From: an uncultured Allobaculum sp.
GTDB lineage: Bacteria > Bacillota_I > Bacilli_A > Erysipelotrichales > Erysipelotrichaceae
NCBI GenBank assembly: GCA_948467695.1
Contig: CAOKFJ010000013.1
Location: forward strand, 1-14,471
Reading direction: 5' to 3'
DNA: 14,471 bases
This document shows positions 14,275 through 14,471 of the stretch, one piece after another. The position numbers and the translations under genes were made by a program. A model generated the notes under the pieces. It was not told where the DNA came from. It saw only the letters and a program-made list of their open reading frames with translations, and did no database searches. Each line of letters begins with the position of its first letter. Position 1 is the first letter of the stretch.

Positions 14275-14471
14275 GCAAAACGTTTCGGAATGGACATTGC
14301 GCTGCGTGAATGGACATGGACATGAGAATCGTACTTTTTTTGATCAAGTGCTCTTCGTCTTTAGAGAAAATGCGATAGATAAAGCATGAACATTCAAAGC
14401 GCAAAGAGGGACTCTGTTGTTACGGGTAAAGTTTAGATGTACAAAACGGATAAACCTGAATGTACAAAAAA
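14275..14471. other. Region after rex with two pairs of direct repeats, no gene seen
   Basis: No coding frame is supported. GAATGGACAT occurs at 14288-14297 and again at 14308-14317, a 20-base period. ATGTACAAAA occurs at 14437-14446 and 14460-14469, a 23-base period, at the window edge. The stretch could be the upstream control region of a gene beyond the window. Confidence 0.35.

Noticed and set aside
1..14471. Mobile element, CRISPR array or defence system
   Set aside because: No transposase or integrase domain, no terminal inverted repeats with target duplications, no regularly spaced repeat array and no toxin-antitoxin or nuclease/helicase pairing beyond the single exonuclease.

Overview
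The window looks like chromosomal DNA from a low-to-mid GC Bacillota, most likely of the Erysipelotrichia type. This rests on the rapZ-yvcK-whiA cluster, a KtrB/KtrA potassium system, a Rex redox repressor, a NusG-II/Gx gene pair and mostly AGGAGG-like ribosome binding sites. The taxonomic call is inference. I see no insertion sequences, CRISPR arrays, tRNAs or rRNAs, so this reads as core and lineage-specific housekeeping DNA.

Layout. A minus-strand gene (92-1957) encodes a membrane-anchored, SH3-like protein with a DUF4015-type TIM-barrel domain. A 510-base divergent spacer separates it from a plus-strand gene (2468-4648) that joins a stand-alone 5'-3' exonuclease to a very long, basic, alanine/serine/lysine-rich tail and ends in an intrinsic terminator overlapping its own stop codon. 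Next come ktrB (4915-6225) and ktrA (6434-7114), a K+ channel-like subunit and its RCK regulator, with hairpins upstream of and between them and a probable terminator after ktrA. A 390-base spacer carries the promoter of the main operon: rapZ, yvcK, whiA, a lipoprotein with an Ig-like C-terminus, a NusG domain II protein and a Gx-family membrane protein (7505-11839). Junctions there are tight overlaps of 4, 17, 1 and 4 bases, plus one 61-base gap. An unrecognised two-TM protein with a basic, disordered tail follows (11974-13194) and ends at a strong terminator. rex (13563-14210) stands alone with its own promoter and terminator.

How the genes fit together. The operon pairs central regulators (RapZ NTPase/RNA-binding family, YvcK cell-wall/carbon factor, WhiA) with envelope proteins. 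KtrBA sets potassium uptake and Rex senses NADH/NAD+. No new defence or mobile system is visible. The less ordinary signals are: the histone-like tail on the exonuclease; a set of mutually exclusive hairpins ahead of ktrB; structured RNA between ktrB and ktrA; and two promoters (the 1957 gene and rex) whose -10 boxes lie only 7 bases from a possible start codon, suggesting leaderless or nearly leaderless mRNAs.
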